Assembly: GCA_003260075.1 (NCBI GenBank)
Contig: QLIY01000264.1
Span: forward strand, 1 to 64,000
DNA length: 64,000 nt
Direction: 5' to 3'
From: Phallusia mammillata
Taxonomy: Eukaryota; Chordata; Ascidiacea; Phlebobranchia; Ascidiidae
The number at the start of each line of letters is the position of its first letter. The first letter of the stretch is position 1. The notes under the pieces were generated by a model. That model was given only the letters and a program-made list of their open reading frames with translations. It was not told where the DNA came from and made no database searches. The translations under genes and the position numbers were made by a program. Positions 1-12,700 of this stretch are shown piece by piece.

Positions 1-154
1 TGGAGTAGAAAAATCAGATACTTAAATTTCTGATTCATTTTTTAACTATGGTTAAATCGCAAATTTGTATTCAAAATATATATGATAAACGGCCACAATG
101 ATCAAGGAATTGTTGAAATGCCAAATATGGTATTATGCAATATATTGACTTTAC

Positions 155-243
155 CTGTAAAAACTCCAATAATAAGTTGCATTAAGATTCTCAGGTGATA
201 TATTGAAGCGCTGGGATTCACTTCACCTGTTTCTTCCCACAAT
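155..243 (-). pseudogene. Duplicate of Frizzled TM7-entry exon (haplotype copy)
   Basis: Read on the minus strand, an AG acceptor at 244-245 and a GT donor at 153-154 bound 89 bases. They encode the extracellular loop 3 to TM7 start segment (LWEETGEV...IYHLRILM...GVFT). It is the same exon as 6671-6759. It sits downstream of the terminal Frizzled exon, so it is a redundant assembly copy and not an extra exon. Confidence 0.85.
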
Positions 244-317
244 CTGTGAAAAAAAACAAAATTGTCATTTTCAGCATATGGCTATTAGTTAAATGCAGCT
301 AGTTTCGACTTTGCACG

Positions 318-480
318 CCTACAGAAGACTGCTTAAAAAAGTTTGACTCGCGTGCTAGATAGGGTTCTGTCGTGGGTTCGAATCCCACCGCAGGCTAAAT
401 TTTTATAGCCCACGCCTTGCTATATGAGAATACTTGGAGACCGACTGATTCAGTATAATGCGTTCAATAGGCTGGCGTAC
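318..480 (+). repeat. tRNA-derived SINE-like repeat, copy 1
   Basis: A perfect T-arm (GTGGG, loop TTCGAAT, CCCAC) with a B-box GGTTCGAATCC at 376-386 is followed by an acceptor-like CGCAGGCT. A tRNA-unrelated tail then runs on to a GATTCAGTATAA motif. The 5' acceptor strand (GCCTACA) pairs only partly with it, so this is not a functional tRNA. The same tRNA-like head and tail recur at 6826-6990 (the haplotype copy) and, inverted, at about 14855-14985, which defines a dispersed family. Confidence 0.65.
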
Positions 481-707
481 TATGATTGTTTTTTTAGAAT
501 ACCAAGTTTGCATTCTAGAATACCAAGTTTTGAGCACTATATGCAAGCTTTTTTCTGTGGAAAATTGCTTTAAACTTGCTAAAATCACGTTAGCAGAGCA
601 TTGTCTTCGAATCAGCTACAAAATTGAACCTTCTGAAAGCATTGCATTCTTGGACAACATGAAGGTATAGTCTAAAATGTGTCTACCAGTAATAAGATAC
701 AACTTAC

Positions 708-845
708 TTTTTGTTTGAGTGTTCGTAAAAGTAACAGCCGATCACAATGGCTGCGGGAACGATGTAAAGAACGGAAAAGATTCCAATTTTTACCATAAGC
801 CGCTCCAGCTTATCTGTCTTGCTGCCTTCTCTCTTCATATACGAC
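708..845 (-). pseudogene. Duplicate of Frizzled TM6 exon (haplotype copy)
   Basis: 138 bases with intact splice signals encode intracellular loop 3 and TM6 ([20 protein letters not shown], then a hydrophobic helix and CYFYEHSN). It is identical in sense to exon 7221-7358. As with 155-243, its place beyond the gene's last exon marks it as a second haplotype copy. Confidence 0.85.
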
Positions 846-1913
846 CTAAGGAAACACAAAAACGTTAATTTTGGTCAAGTTTTTTAATGTTTTTTGCTAG
901 TTTAAGTAATTTGCAGGCTTTAGCTTAACAGTAAGGATATATGAATAGTGAGATTTTTGTTTACAAATTGCGCAAAAATTAAGAAAGTTTTTGCTTGATT
1001 TTGAAAACTAAACTTTACAACTAGATTCAGAGACAGAGCTTAACATTGCAGCAAGGATATTTGGGTGGTTCGATTTTTCACAAATTGATAGCGCAAAAAA
1101 CAGCAAAGCTTCAAAAAAAGCCGAACGTATCATTTCAACACAATTTAAACGGGTTACTAAAGTGAATGCAAGATTTTACCAGCCCTTTCAGGCCAATACA
1201 ACTATGTTAGCCAAGCCATAACTATTCGCAGAGTACAGACTAGAAGCAAGGTAACAGGATTTAAAAAAACGTTTTGTATGTCGCGGGGTGAAAATGTTGA
1301 ACTAAATAGAATTTTACGCTTACATATAGTTTCATTTTTTTCAAGTAATTTTAACCGATTTTTACAAACTAATAGGAATTTACAAAAAGGGTAAACCCAG
1401 CGTATAAGCTTTCCTCATTCACACACACCCCAAAATCACTCAACGCTCAAACATACACCCATATTTACGACAAACCGTATAAGTAACCCAATAAGGTTAA
1501 GGCCCTACAAAGTTCAACCAAAACAAAACGCTCCCTTTTTGTGCAACGTGGGCCACCGTGATTGGTTGAAACTTAATACGCATAATATCACATGACATAC
1601 GAGACTTCAGTGTTAGAGTAGCAACAAAAGTGTTTCCTTTCGTTTTGCAATCGAGTCCTTTTGAGAAAATCGAAATTACTTTCAGCTTTGTTGTGTGACA
1701 ATGTAGCACAACTCTTAACGCAAGTGCTACGCCGAAAGTTGAGCTCAAATTTCGGACATGTAATGTTTTTGCTGCACCAAACGGGAACTGATGTTATTTA
1801 CACGACTCGTGACTTTTCACACCTAAAACGTTTCTACACTGACTCATAAACTTTACTATTGGAAATCAGAACTCTAAAAATACACCAAGAGACCTCTTAA
1901 GGAAATTTACAAC

Positions 1914-3544
1914 NGCTAAAAACTAGACAGAAACGTATTTTTTACCTTTATTCCACATTACTATTTGATTAGGGTAGCGGTTTTGAAACTAGAGCCAAAT
2001 GTTTGCGTATTGGTACACAAAGCGGTATCCGTAGAACTGCCAAGGTTCTACAATCGAGACCAGGGTTCTACAATCTTGTGTTGCAAAAGAATAATTGTTT
2101 GCGCATAATCGAATGTCTTAAACTCGTCTGTGATGTCACAAGCGGCTCTTAGATTGATATTGATAAACAATCGAGTTTTTATGTTAATGAAATCCTGAAT
2201 GTTGTAGTGAGGGTGGAAATGTAGTGACGAATTTTATTTAGCTTGGACCGTAAGTCCCATAGCACATCAACCATTCTGTAAGTCAAAAAGTTTGAATGCC
2301 ACTGTCCTTGGCCTGAGAAATAGTCTGTGCGGCCTGAACGAGTGTCGACAAACCGTTTGGCGGCCTTCACGAACAAAAAGGTTCCCCACCCCTGCTCTAG
2401 CCAATCAAGTAGACAGGTGGTTCCCAAACAAATTTGCGGACCTTAAGGGGCCGTGTTACGGTTCCAAAAGGTTTGTGAATGAAAATTGTATGAAATAATT
2501 TGTTGCTTGTTGTAACGTTTTAAATTCTTTTCAAATGCAAAATTCTTCATCCGAAAAATTAAATAATGCTTGTAACCTTATCTTTTTTACACCTAGCCCA
2601 GTTATTATTTAAATAATGGTATAACTGTTTTTTTTTTGAAAGCCTTTAGAGATCTGCAGACCTAGTGGTTTTATATAGAACCAACATTCCAAATTTCGGT
2701 AGTAGAACTTTTTAATGATTTGAAACACAAACGCAAAAAAATGCGACCAACAATAAAAAGAGCAAAGGCAGATTGAAAAAAAATTGAAGAAACCAATTCC
2801 ATGCGGTTTAGAATATGAAGCATTACAACGGACACAATAAACCTTGAAGATCAAACCCATGATGATATGTTTCACTACATAGGCAGCGTTAATAACAACG
2901 CATCTAAGCTCCAGCGATAAACAATACAAGGCGACGAAAAACGGCAAGAAATAGGGACCACATAACTTTTTTACACTACTATAAATGATGCTCATATTTT
3001 GCGATTTGCGCACAAAACAGTTTTTAGTCTCGGAAATATGAATATACGAATCCGGTTAATCGAATATCTAACCAACAGACAAATCTGGTTAATCGAATAT
3101 TCATTTTGTCAGGTTCGTTTGTGCGAATTTAATTTTTTTTTTTCATTACAAAAGATAGGTTTAAAAAAAACGTGATTCTTCATATTCATGTTACGTCATA
3201 GATCGATGACATCATTTACGCGTCACAACGAGTCATTTTTTGAGGCAAAAAGATAGTGCAGCAAAAAAGCGACAACGGTTTGGTGATGAGGGCGTACGGA
3301 TGTGACTTGCATAGTTCGTCATTGAAGAGCGTTTGTGAAGATTTCCAGTGTTTACAAAAACAAGAACTGCAAGGAAATGTTTTTTACTGCGGGGAAGCAC
3401 TGCTGAAGAATGTTTTTAAATGGGAAACACTGCAACGCAGTTTGGTGAAACTCAAGTATTTTGAATGAATAACGGAATGTACAAGCAACTGAAACACTGA
3501 ACGCATTCGTACTAAAGGCATTTTATACGTCAGGGTTGTTTAGG
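1914..3544. other. Non-coding stretch downstream of Frizzled
   Basis: This opens with a single N at 1914, where the 1-1913 haplotype block is joined to unrelated sequence. I see no exon with paired splice sites and no recognisable protein. A short direct repeat containing GGTTAATCGAATAT occurs at about 3054-3105. The possible reading frames are short and lack family features. Confidence 0.5.
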
Positions 3545-3769
3545 TTAAGGAAATCCGGGGAGGAATTCTTCCCAAGAGAGGCATTTTAAAACTTTGGTAC
3601 ATGTGGTTTGTAAATAGACACTATAGCTTCGGGAATATAAGCTATATATAGACCCACATTTAAAATATTTTGTATTGTTTGGCATCTACTATGTTGTCTA
3701 TTTGGGGAGGAATGAAAATGTTTTGTTTTGTTAAGTTGTGAATACGTCGAATAAGGTTGAGGACCACTG
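3545..3769 (+). repeat. hAT-type MITE, CAGTGGTTCCCAACC family (5'-truncated)
   Basis: The interior (GGGGAGGAATT, then GTGGTTTGTAAA, GGGAATATAA, GCATCTACTATG) matches 13138-13354 and 19010-19210. The right end, GGTTGAGGACCACTG, is a degenerate form of the TIR (terminal inverted repeat) complement GGTTGGGAACCACTG. The left TIR is missing. The element lies just beyond the Frizzled stop codon, so it may fall in the 3' UTR. Confidence 0.65.
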
Positions 3770-3790
3770 GGTTAACGAACGATGTTGGTA

Positions 3791-6700
3791 TTAGCGGATC
3801 CCGTGTTGCGCCGTAGAAGTTCGCAGTAGCTCATTTTCACGGCTTACACTACCTTCAGCTCGGTTTGTCGTTAAACTTAAAAGCGGCTGCTGCATTGCTT
3901 CGCTTTTATCCACCTTAAAACCTTTATTGCGCCCTCCAACGAGAGATTGCGAGTCAGTTACGTCACCGTTCGGGGGTAGCACAGCGATAGCATAAAGTCC
4001 CTCAGCCACGAAACGGCCTTTCGGCGAACGGCTTGTATCCGTCCCCGTGGTGGCGCTAGAGTGCCCGCTGATACGGCGCTGTGATTGGACAGGATGGTCA
4101 CGTGCTTCATGGGCCTTTGGGTAAGCTTCGACTGCCGGTTGTTGGTTGTAGACGAGAAGTGATTGCGAACATTTTCGCCATGTGAGCATGGTTTTACGCG
4201 ACCATACCCAGAAACCTGGAAACAGCAGAATTTAAGTAAATGGAAAAAGTGAACCAAATTTTTTGTTTTGGAGTGTCAACTTATGTTTCGCGGTACTTTA
4301 TGACAAATTGAGGCCCGCATAGGAGGACAAACAATAAAACCTTATTTCGATTTGTTCATGAAAACATACTAATCTATAATAACAAAATTGCAAAACAAAA
4401 TTTAATAATTTCGTATGTGTTCAGACTGCAAAGTATGTCGCGAAAAAAAGTTTTGTAAATTCAGAAGGGATTGCATTGTGATAAAATGAAAAAGCGTTAG
4501 TGCAAAAGGTTAAGTATTTTAATGAAGAGTTTTCCAAAACAAGCATTTCTTAGGCTTAGCAAGTAGCACAGCTAAACCAGTAGCAAGCACGTGTTTTATT
4601 AATATAGCCACAGCACAATAGGTCACATTCACGGTTACATAACGAAACTATAAACTTTCCGTTTTAATCGTTAAACTGAATTTGACCTTTGTGCAGTGCG
4701 AATAAAACTATTGTGTGATTTTTATTCAATATTTGCAGAACGTTACGTAGGAGAGTCGCTTTTTTTACAAGTCGTGGTCTTATCTGCGACGTATTCGTCA
4801 TTACCGTGACTCATCAAATCTCTTCCGCAATAACAAGATACTTTGTCAATCAAAATGCTGAGTCATCAAGTTTTGCACTTTTGTTAAAATGTAGTTACGC
4901 AATTTACAGTTTATAATTTTTTACATTGAATAAGGAGTTTAAAGCACATATGCCCGACTTTTCGACATCTGTTTTTTGCTTTAAATAAAAAGTTATAACC
5001 TAAACGACCTTATGTAACTAAATATACACGAGGAAAATGACAAAAAATACAGTAAAGCTCGGTTAAACTGGATTTGGTTAATCCGGATATTAGCCTAATG
5101 CGGAGAAAACTTGAGGTACAAACGATTTGTAACGTGGTAAAGCTTGAACTAATCGACATGGATTAAACCGGATCTTCGCCTAATCCCGAGGGGGGGGGGC
5201 CATACCCAGAAACCTGGAAACAGCAGAATTTAAGTAAATGGAAAAAGTGAACCAAATTTTTTGTTTTGGAGTGTCAACTTATGTTTCGCGGTACTTTATG
5301 ACAAATTGAGGCCCGCATAGGAGGACAAACAATAAAACCTTATTTCGATTTGTTCATGAAAACATACTAATCTATAATAACAAAATTGCAAAACAAAATT
5401 TAATAATTTCGTATGTGTTCAGACTGCAAAGTATGTCGCGAAAAAAAGTTTTGTAAATTCAGAAGGGATTGCATTGTGATAAAATGAAAAAGCGTTAGTG
5501 CAAAAGGTTAAGTATTTTAATGAAGAGTTTTCCAAAACAAGCATTTCTTAGGCTTAGCAAGTAGCACAGCTAAACCAGTAGCAAGCACGTGTTTTATTAA
5601 TATAGCCACAGCACAATAGGTCACATTCACGGTTACATAACGAAACTATAAACTTTCCGTTTTAATCGTTAAACTGAATTTGACCCTTGTGCAGTGCGAA
5701 TAAAACTATTGTGTGATTTTTATGCAATATTTGCAGAACGTTACGTATGAGACGCGCTTTTTTTTACAAGTCGTCGTCTTATCTGCGATGTATTCGTCAT
5801 TACCGTGACTCATCAAATCTCTTCCGCAATAACAAGAGGGGGGGGGGTGCAGTGCGAATAAAACTATTGTGTGATTTTTATTCAATATTTGCAGAACGTT
5901 ACGTAGGAGACGCGCTTTTTTTACAAGTCGTGGTCTTATCTGCGACGTATTCGTCATTACCGTGACTCATCAAATCTCTTCCGCAATAACAAGATACTTT
6001 GTCAATCAAAATGCTGAGTCATCAAGTTTTGCACTTTTGTTAAAATGTAGTTACGCAATTTACAGTTTATAATTTTTTACATTGAATAAGGAGTTTAAAG
6101 CACATATGCCCGACTTTTCGACATCTGTTTTTTGCTTTAAATAAAAAGTTATAACCTAAACGACCTTATGTAACTAAATATACACGAGGAAATGACAAAA
6201 AATACAGTAAACTTCGGTTAAACTGGATTTGGTTAATCCGGATATTAGCCTAATTCGGAGAAAACTTGAGGTACAAACGATTTGTAACGTGGTAAGGCTT
6301 GAACTAATCGACATGGATTAAACCGGATCTTCGCCTAATCCCGACAAATTTTTGGTCCAAACGGATCCGGATTTACCGAAGTTAAATGGAGTACAAAAAT
6401 CAGATACTTAAATTTCTGATTCATTTTTTAACTTAAATGGTTAAATCGCAAATTTGTATTCAAAAATATATGATAAACGGCCACAATGATCAAGGAATTG
6501 TTGAAATGCCAAAGGGGGGGGGGGAAAAATCAGATACTTAAATTTCTGATTCATTTTTTAACTATGGTTAAATCGCAAATTTGTATTCAAAATATATATG
6601 ATAAACGGCCACAATGATCAAGGAATTGTTGAAATGCCAAATATGGTATTATGCAATATATTGACTTTACCTGTAAAAACTCCAATAATAAGTTGCATTA

Positions 6701-9700
6701 AGATTCTCAGGTGATATATTGAAGCGCTGGGATTCACTTCACCTGTTTCTTCCCACAATCTGTGACAAAAAAAAAATTGTCATTTTCAGCATATGGCTAT
6801 TAGTTAAATGCAGCTAGTTTCGACTTTGCACGCCTACAGAAGATTGCTTAAAAAAGTTTGACTCGCGTGCTAGATAGGGTTCTGTCGTGGGTTCGAATCC
6901 CACCGCAGGCTAAATTTTTATAGCCCATGCCTTGCTATATGGGAATACTTGGAGATAGACTGATTCAGTATAATGCGTTCAATAGGCTGGCGTAGTATGA
7001 TTGATTTTTTAGAATACCAAGTTTGCATTCTAAAATACTAAGTTTTGAGCACTATATGCAAGCTTTCTGTGGAAAAATTGCTTTAAACTGGCTACAATCA
7101 CGTTAGCAGAGCATTGTCTTCGAATCAGCTACAAAATTGAACCTTCTGAAAGCATTGCATTCTTGGACAACATGAAGGTATAGTCTAAAATGTGTCTACC
7201 AGTAATAAGATACAACTTACTTTTTGTTTGAGTGTTCGTAAAAGTAACAGCCGATCACAATGGCTGCGGGAACGATGTAAAGAACGGAAAAGATTCCAAT
7301 TTTTACCATAAGCCGCTCCAGCTTATCTGTCTTGCTGCCTTCTCTCTTCATATACGACCTAAGGAAACACAAAAACGTTAATTTTGGTCAAGTTTTTTAA
7401 TGTTTTTTGCTAGTTTAAGTAATTTGCAGGCTTTAGCTTAACAGTAAGGATATATGAATAGTGAGATTTTTGTTTACAAATTGCGCAAAAATTAAGAAAG
7501 TTTTTGCTTGATTTTGAAAACTAAACTTTACAACTAGATTCAGAGACAGAGCTTAACATTGCAGCAAGGATATTTGGGTGGTTCGATTTTTCACAAATTG
7601 ATAGCGCAAAAACAGCAAAGCTTAAAAAAAAGCCGAACGTATCATTTCAACACAATTTAAACGGGTTACTAAAGTGAATGCAAGATTTTACCAGCCCTTT
7701 CAGGCCAATACAACTATGTTAGCCAAGCCATAACTATTTGCAGAGTACAGACTAGAAGCAAGGTAACAGGATTTAAAAAAACGTTTTGTATGTCGCGGGG
7801 TGAAAATGTTGAACTAAATAGAATTTTACGCTTACATATAGTTTCATTTTTTTCAAGTAATTTTAACCGATTTTTACAAACTAATAGGAATTTACAAAAA
7901 GGGTAAACCCAGCGTATAAGCTTTCCTCATTCACACACACCCCAAAATGACTCAACGCTCAAACATACACCCATATTTACGACAAACCGTATAAGTAACC
8001 CAATAAGGTTAAGGGGGGGGGGGGACATAAGCTTTCCTCATTCACACACACCCCAAAATGACTCAACGATCAAACAAACACCCATATTTACGACAAACCG
8101 TATAAGTAACCCAATAAGGTTAAGGCCCTACAAAGTTCAACCAAAACAAAACGCTCCCTTTTTGTGCAACGTGGGCCACCGTGATTGGTTGAAACTTAAT
8201 ACGCATAATATCACATGACATACCAGACTTCAGTGTTAGAGTAACAACAAAAGTGCTTCCCTTCGTTTTGCAATCGAGTCCTTTTGAGAAAATCGAAATT
8301 ACTTTCAGCTTTGTTGTGTGACAATATAGCAGAACTCTTTACGCAAATACTACGCCGAAAGTTGAGCTCAAATTTCGGACATGTAATGTTTTTGTTGCAC
8401 CAAACGGGAACTGATGTTATTTACACGACTCGTGACTTTTCACACCTAAAACGTTTTTACACTGACTCATAAACTTTACTATTGGAAATCAGAACTCTAA
8501 AAATACACCAAGAGACCTCTTAAGGAAATTTACAACGCCCAATAAAGAAATTTCACTTTTAGGTCAGACGTTAACATTTGAAAGGCAAATTTTGAAACAC
8601 GATATAACTTACATATACCGTTCATGATTCGTATAGTACAGTTTTCTGTAATAAATTCTTCTATCTTAATGGTGTTTTATGAATTGGACTACAAAAGTAT
8701 TGTAGAAAAAGCCAAAACTAGCGGTTCGTGTTGCTGAATAAAGCTTTTAAACGAGTGACAAAACTTATATGTGACAAAAAAAATAAACTCAACCCAACTT
8801 TAAGTGTGGTTGTTTAGCATAGAAAGGCGACCAGCTAAATCGCATCGGAATGTGACACTGGCGACATCTGGTGTTAGGTTACATTAGTTAAAGACTTGCA
8901 TTGTTTTACCGCAATAAACCATGGTAGTTTGGGATTACAGCGCTAAAACTTTAAACTACCAGTAGATAGGAATTGGTTACGTAATAATGGACAAGAATTG
9001 TTTGAAAAGCGACAGATTCTGCATACACTTATTTATAATCAAGGGCGTCCTACAGAACACGATATTATTGTAGTAAAGTCAAGAAAACCAACGACAATTT
9101 GTGTGTTACAGAGTAAATCATCCACAATTTAACGAGGTACATCTAAAATTTATAGACCATTTTTTTACAATTTCCACCTTTTCTGTAGTATTAATGTGAA
9201 TATTGTTGTACACTATGCATACACCACTCAACAATGCGCCAACCTCACTTTCTTGTGAGCCCAAGTCACATTACGCCTTGTAATGACGGTGTAGCTGCAG
9301 CTCGTCTTGTGCACTTTTATACGCTTTATAACATTTTAACGTTGCGAAGCTATTTCCGACGCTTTATAACATTTTAACGTTGCGAAGCTATTTCTGTTTT
9401 CGTCCAGTTGTGTCGCTATGTTTTCTTTCACCAAGCAAAATAAACTCAATTCAACTTAATTTACACATACAACACTTTGGAATTTCGCAATTTAGCGTTA
9501 ATTTTGGAGCAGCTTTGTACATAAACACGTAATCGGCTTGGAATTTTGCGTCGACACCGAAACGCATTGGACCGTGAAGCCACCGCGTTTGGGGGTGTCA
9601 CGGTTGAACGAACACGACCGACGGAACCATAACAACCCACTTAGACAAGGCGCCGTGGTTTAGACGCAGCTTTTCCATTCTGATTCATAGTCGTGGATTC

Positions 9701-12700
9701 AGCTTTCAACTGATTGTGTTTTAAGAAGTGGGGGCCAGGGTGGTTGAGGGGTTAGAACCACCCACGTAGGGGTTCTGGACTGAACTTTGTATAGAGAATG
9801 CCATGCCAAAAAAAAATTCAACGTATGTGTCCAATACATAAACCGTTGCCACCAGACATAATAAATCAACTAAATCATGGTCTTGTCTCTTGTGGCAAAT
9901 GTGTTGTACGAATGTCAAAAGCACATTGTTTAGTTTGTATATGTCCAATTTTGCTAAATATTAATATGGAATTGTCAGTAATCATTTTGGAAAATACGTA
10001 CTTTGGAAAAAGTGATGCGTTATGGCATTTTTTATGATAAAGGGTAATGACAATACTACTGAAATACAAGTTATTACTTTATTACTGAAACCTATATAAA
10101 CACCATAGCTTCACAACGTTATGCATTAGAATACCTATTACAAAAAAACCCACAGTTATAGTTAAATAAAAGTACAGGTTTACGTATGACTACCTGCTAC
10201 GAACGCTGTCCTTAAAATAGTTACAAACATTTAGTGAAGAACTAACGAAATATGGGTGGATATTTGCAATCAAGGTAAAATCAAGAAAATACAAGGCCAC
10301 TTTAAAAAGTTCGCATCTAATTTGTCTTTTGCGAAAAATCAAAATATTTTGTCAGCTTTTCACTCCGAAACCGTAGCAAGCGTAGCTCTACTATCGCAAT
10401 TTCTAACCCGATGCGTGGAATTTCAAATTTACGAGACAAGCGTTTTATTATTTGGGGGGCAACGGCGCGCTATTATTTCACTCCCCCTAAAACTTTGACA
10501 TGGCCGCCAAGACCAATATTCTAAAACTGACAATTTGGGAGTCGGTATTTCAACCTTTTCCAGGCAACGACCTACATTTGACCAATGACGTATTTCTGTG
10601 TAAAAGTTAAATTTAGACTCAAAAGTGGACATGTGTTTAATAAATACAGTATATAAACCAATTATAGAGCTTCGGCAGTTTAGGTTTTCAGCATTTACAG
10701 CACAAAGGCCCGGATATCCATTAATAGGAGTTAATTTCCGGCATAAGCAGGCAATTTCGATAGTTCCTATTGTGACGAAATAGTTACTTCGTAGTTAACG
10801 AAAACAAACAAAGCGAAACATCCAAGGTTAGTCAACACCTTTCAGACCAACAAAGACCATTTAGTGCAGTGGTTCTCAACCTTTTAAGTTTGCGGACCGG
10901 TAAACTTTCTAAAGGGGGGGGGGTCGATAGTTCCTATTGTGACGGAATAGTTACTTCGTAGTTAACGAAAACAAACGAAGCGAAACATCCAAGATTTGTC
11001 AACACCTTTTCAGACCAACAATTTAGCGGACTTTAAAACCCCGAAAGTACTTGACACAGCAAGGGACCGTTATCGACTTATGTTACTTGAATTAATTTGC
11101 ATTTAACAACATAAACCCGAAATAAACGTTGATTCTAAGTCGATTTCTCTTTACTTACTTAACATTTAATAGACTTATTGTATATTTTTGATTTAACGTG
11201 CTGTTTTATTATTGTGTCCTTTTCTCAAAATTGTTGTAGTTGCTCTGTTCGTTATACTTCGCACACATGCAGGTGGCTTACACCTCGCCCCTGTGCATAT
11301 CTTTATCTATATCGTTTTTATGCGACGCTTGTTTCGCATCTTTTTATTAATCTTTTACGTGACTTAAGTGGTTATTGGGGGGGGGGATAGCCAAAATGCA
11401 ATTACGACAAAAATATGCAATTCAAAAATAGTATGAAAAATTTAATGAGAAGTTTGCTGCTGTCTGTTTGATATCATATGTGTTAAGGGGGGGGGGGTTT
11501 GAGATATAAACAGTTAAATTGAAACAAAAAATTGTAAAAACTTATATTTGGCGGACCGATATTTGGCGGACCGACAGGAAAATTGACGCGGACCGGCGCG
11601 GATATAAACGGGTGTAACTGATGAGCCCCTCATATCACTGATGATGGCATCAGTATTTGGCGAAACGTTTGAACAGTAAAGCATGTCGCCTTTTGCGTCT
11701 CTTCTGGCCGTCATTTTCATCATTGAAGTTACGTCATAATTACTCACTTGATACGAAACAAAGAAACGAATCCAGCGAATAGAAACGGGGGGGGGGGAGT
11801 AACTGATGTGGCCCTTCATATCACTGATGATGGTTTCAGCATTTGCCGAAACGTTTGAACAGTAAAGCATGTCTCCCTTTACGTATATTTAGCCGTCATT
11901 TTCATCATTAAAGTTGCGTCATAGTTACTCACTTGATACGAAACAAAGAAACGAATCCAGCGAATAGAAACGATGTCCCGATGACAAGATAAGTGAATAT
12001 CGGTGCTAAGACGAACCCAGTCAGAGCGTTTATGTCTTGATTTCCGACGTAACAAAGACCGGTTAATTCGTCACCATCCACCTGTGTGACGTCATAGAGA
12101 TTTAAATATGACGTATGATTTTAGTTGAAAAAATTATGTGAGCGAAAAAAAACTTACGTGACGCATAATAAGAATGACTACGACTTTTATGGACGGTATC
12201 GACCACGCCGCTAGGTGGAAATAAGAGTTGTGCTTCTCTATCGCCTCATGTGACCATTTCATACCTGGAAAATAAAAGTTTGGTTTATACATGATAATGC
12301 TTCAACTGTATGTTTTGTATTGAAAGATTTTATTTTGTTTCAAATGTACTATTAAAAAAAAGAAAAACCTAAAATATAGAATCACCCAGCTTGTTGCTTG
12401 GTGGATAAAGACTATAATGAATCTTATGTCAGAAGATTTAAGTTTTTAAAACATTAAATCATTCGTCCTTAAGATTGTAAGACACATATATTTTGCTTTT
12501 TAGTATCATCTGTACCTTATTCAAAAAGAATATGTCAGGCGAAAAATATAAATATTTCTACATATCAATCTGAAGGAAAAACGACTTTCATTTTTCCTGA
12601 ACTTAAAAGAAAACTAAAATTTATACGTTTTGAATTTCATCCAACAAAAACGTCTGAACTGATATTTCACAAACAAACGGGTCATCACTGGATTTGCTAA

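Larger units (their letters stand above)
1..1913. other. Redundant haplotype copy of 6387-8536
   Basis: This block matches 6387-8536 nearly base for base, with scattered single-base and small indel differences, and ends at a lone N (1914). It contains second copies of two Frizzled exons (155-243 and 708-845). These lie beyond the last Frizzled exon in transcript order, so they cannot belong to the same transcript. The divergence looks allelic, and I infer an unmerged second haplotype rather than a genomic duplication. The rest of the block is intron sequence plus one SINE. Confidence 0.85.
8537..11932. other. Frizzled intron, no coding sequence recognised
   Basis: This is the intron between exons 11933-12081 and 7221-7358. 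It holds spacers, a hAT end at 10867-10913, a short direct duplication at 9321-9398 and two haplotype versions (about 11600-11744 and 11799-11930) of an interspersed repeat seen again at 23470-23665. At 11745-11786 there is a truncated second copy of the 3' edge of the TM5 exon, ending at a spacer. Confidence 0.6.

Noticed and set aside
350..400. A functional tRNA gene suggested by the perfect T-arm GTGGGTTCGAATCCCAC.
   Set aside because: The acceptor stem pairs poorly, no standard D-arm or anticodon arm can be drawn, and the same head recurs elsewhere with a common non-tRNA tail. It is a SINE-like repeat.
3791..4189. An independent small gene upstream of 3791.
   Set aside because: With the acceptor at 4216-4217 it continues the Frizzled frame from exon 6671-6759 and supplies the KTMLTW motif, so it is the last Frizzled exon.
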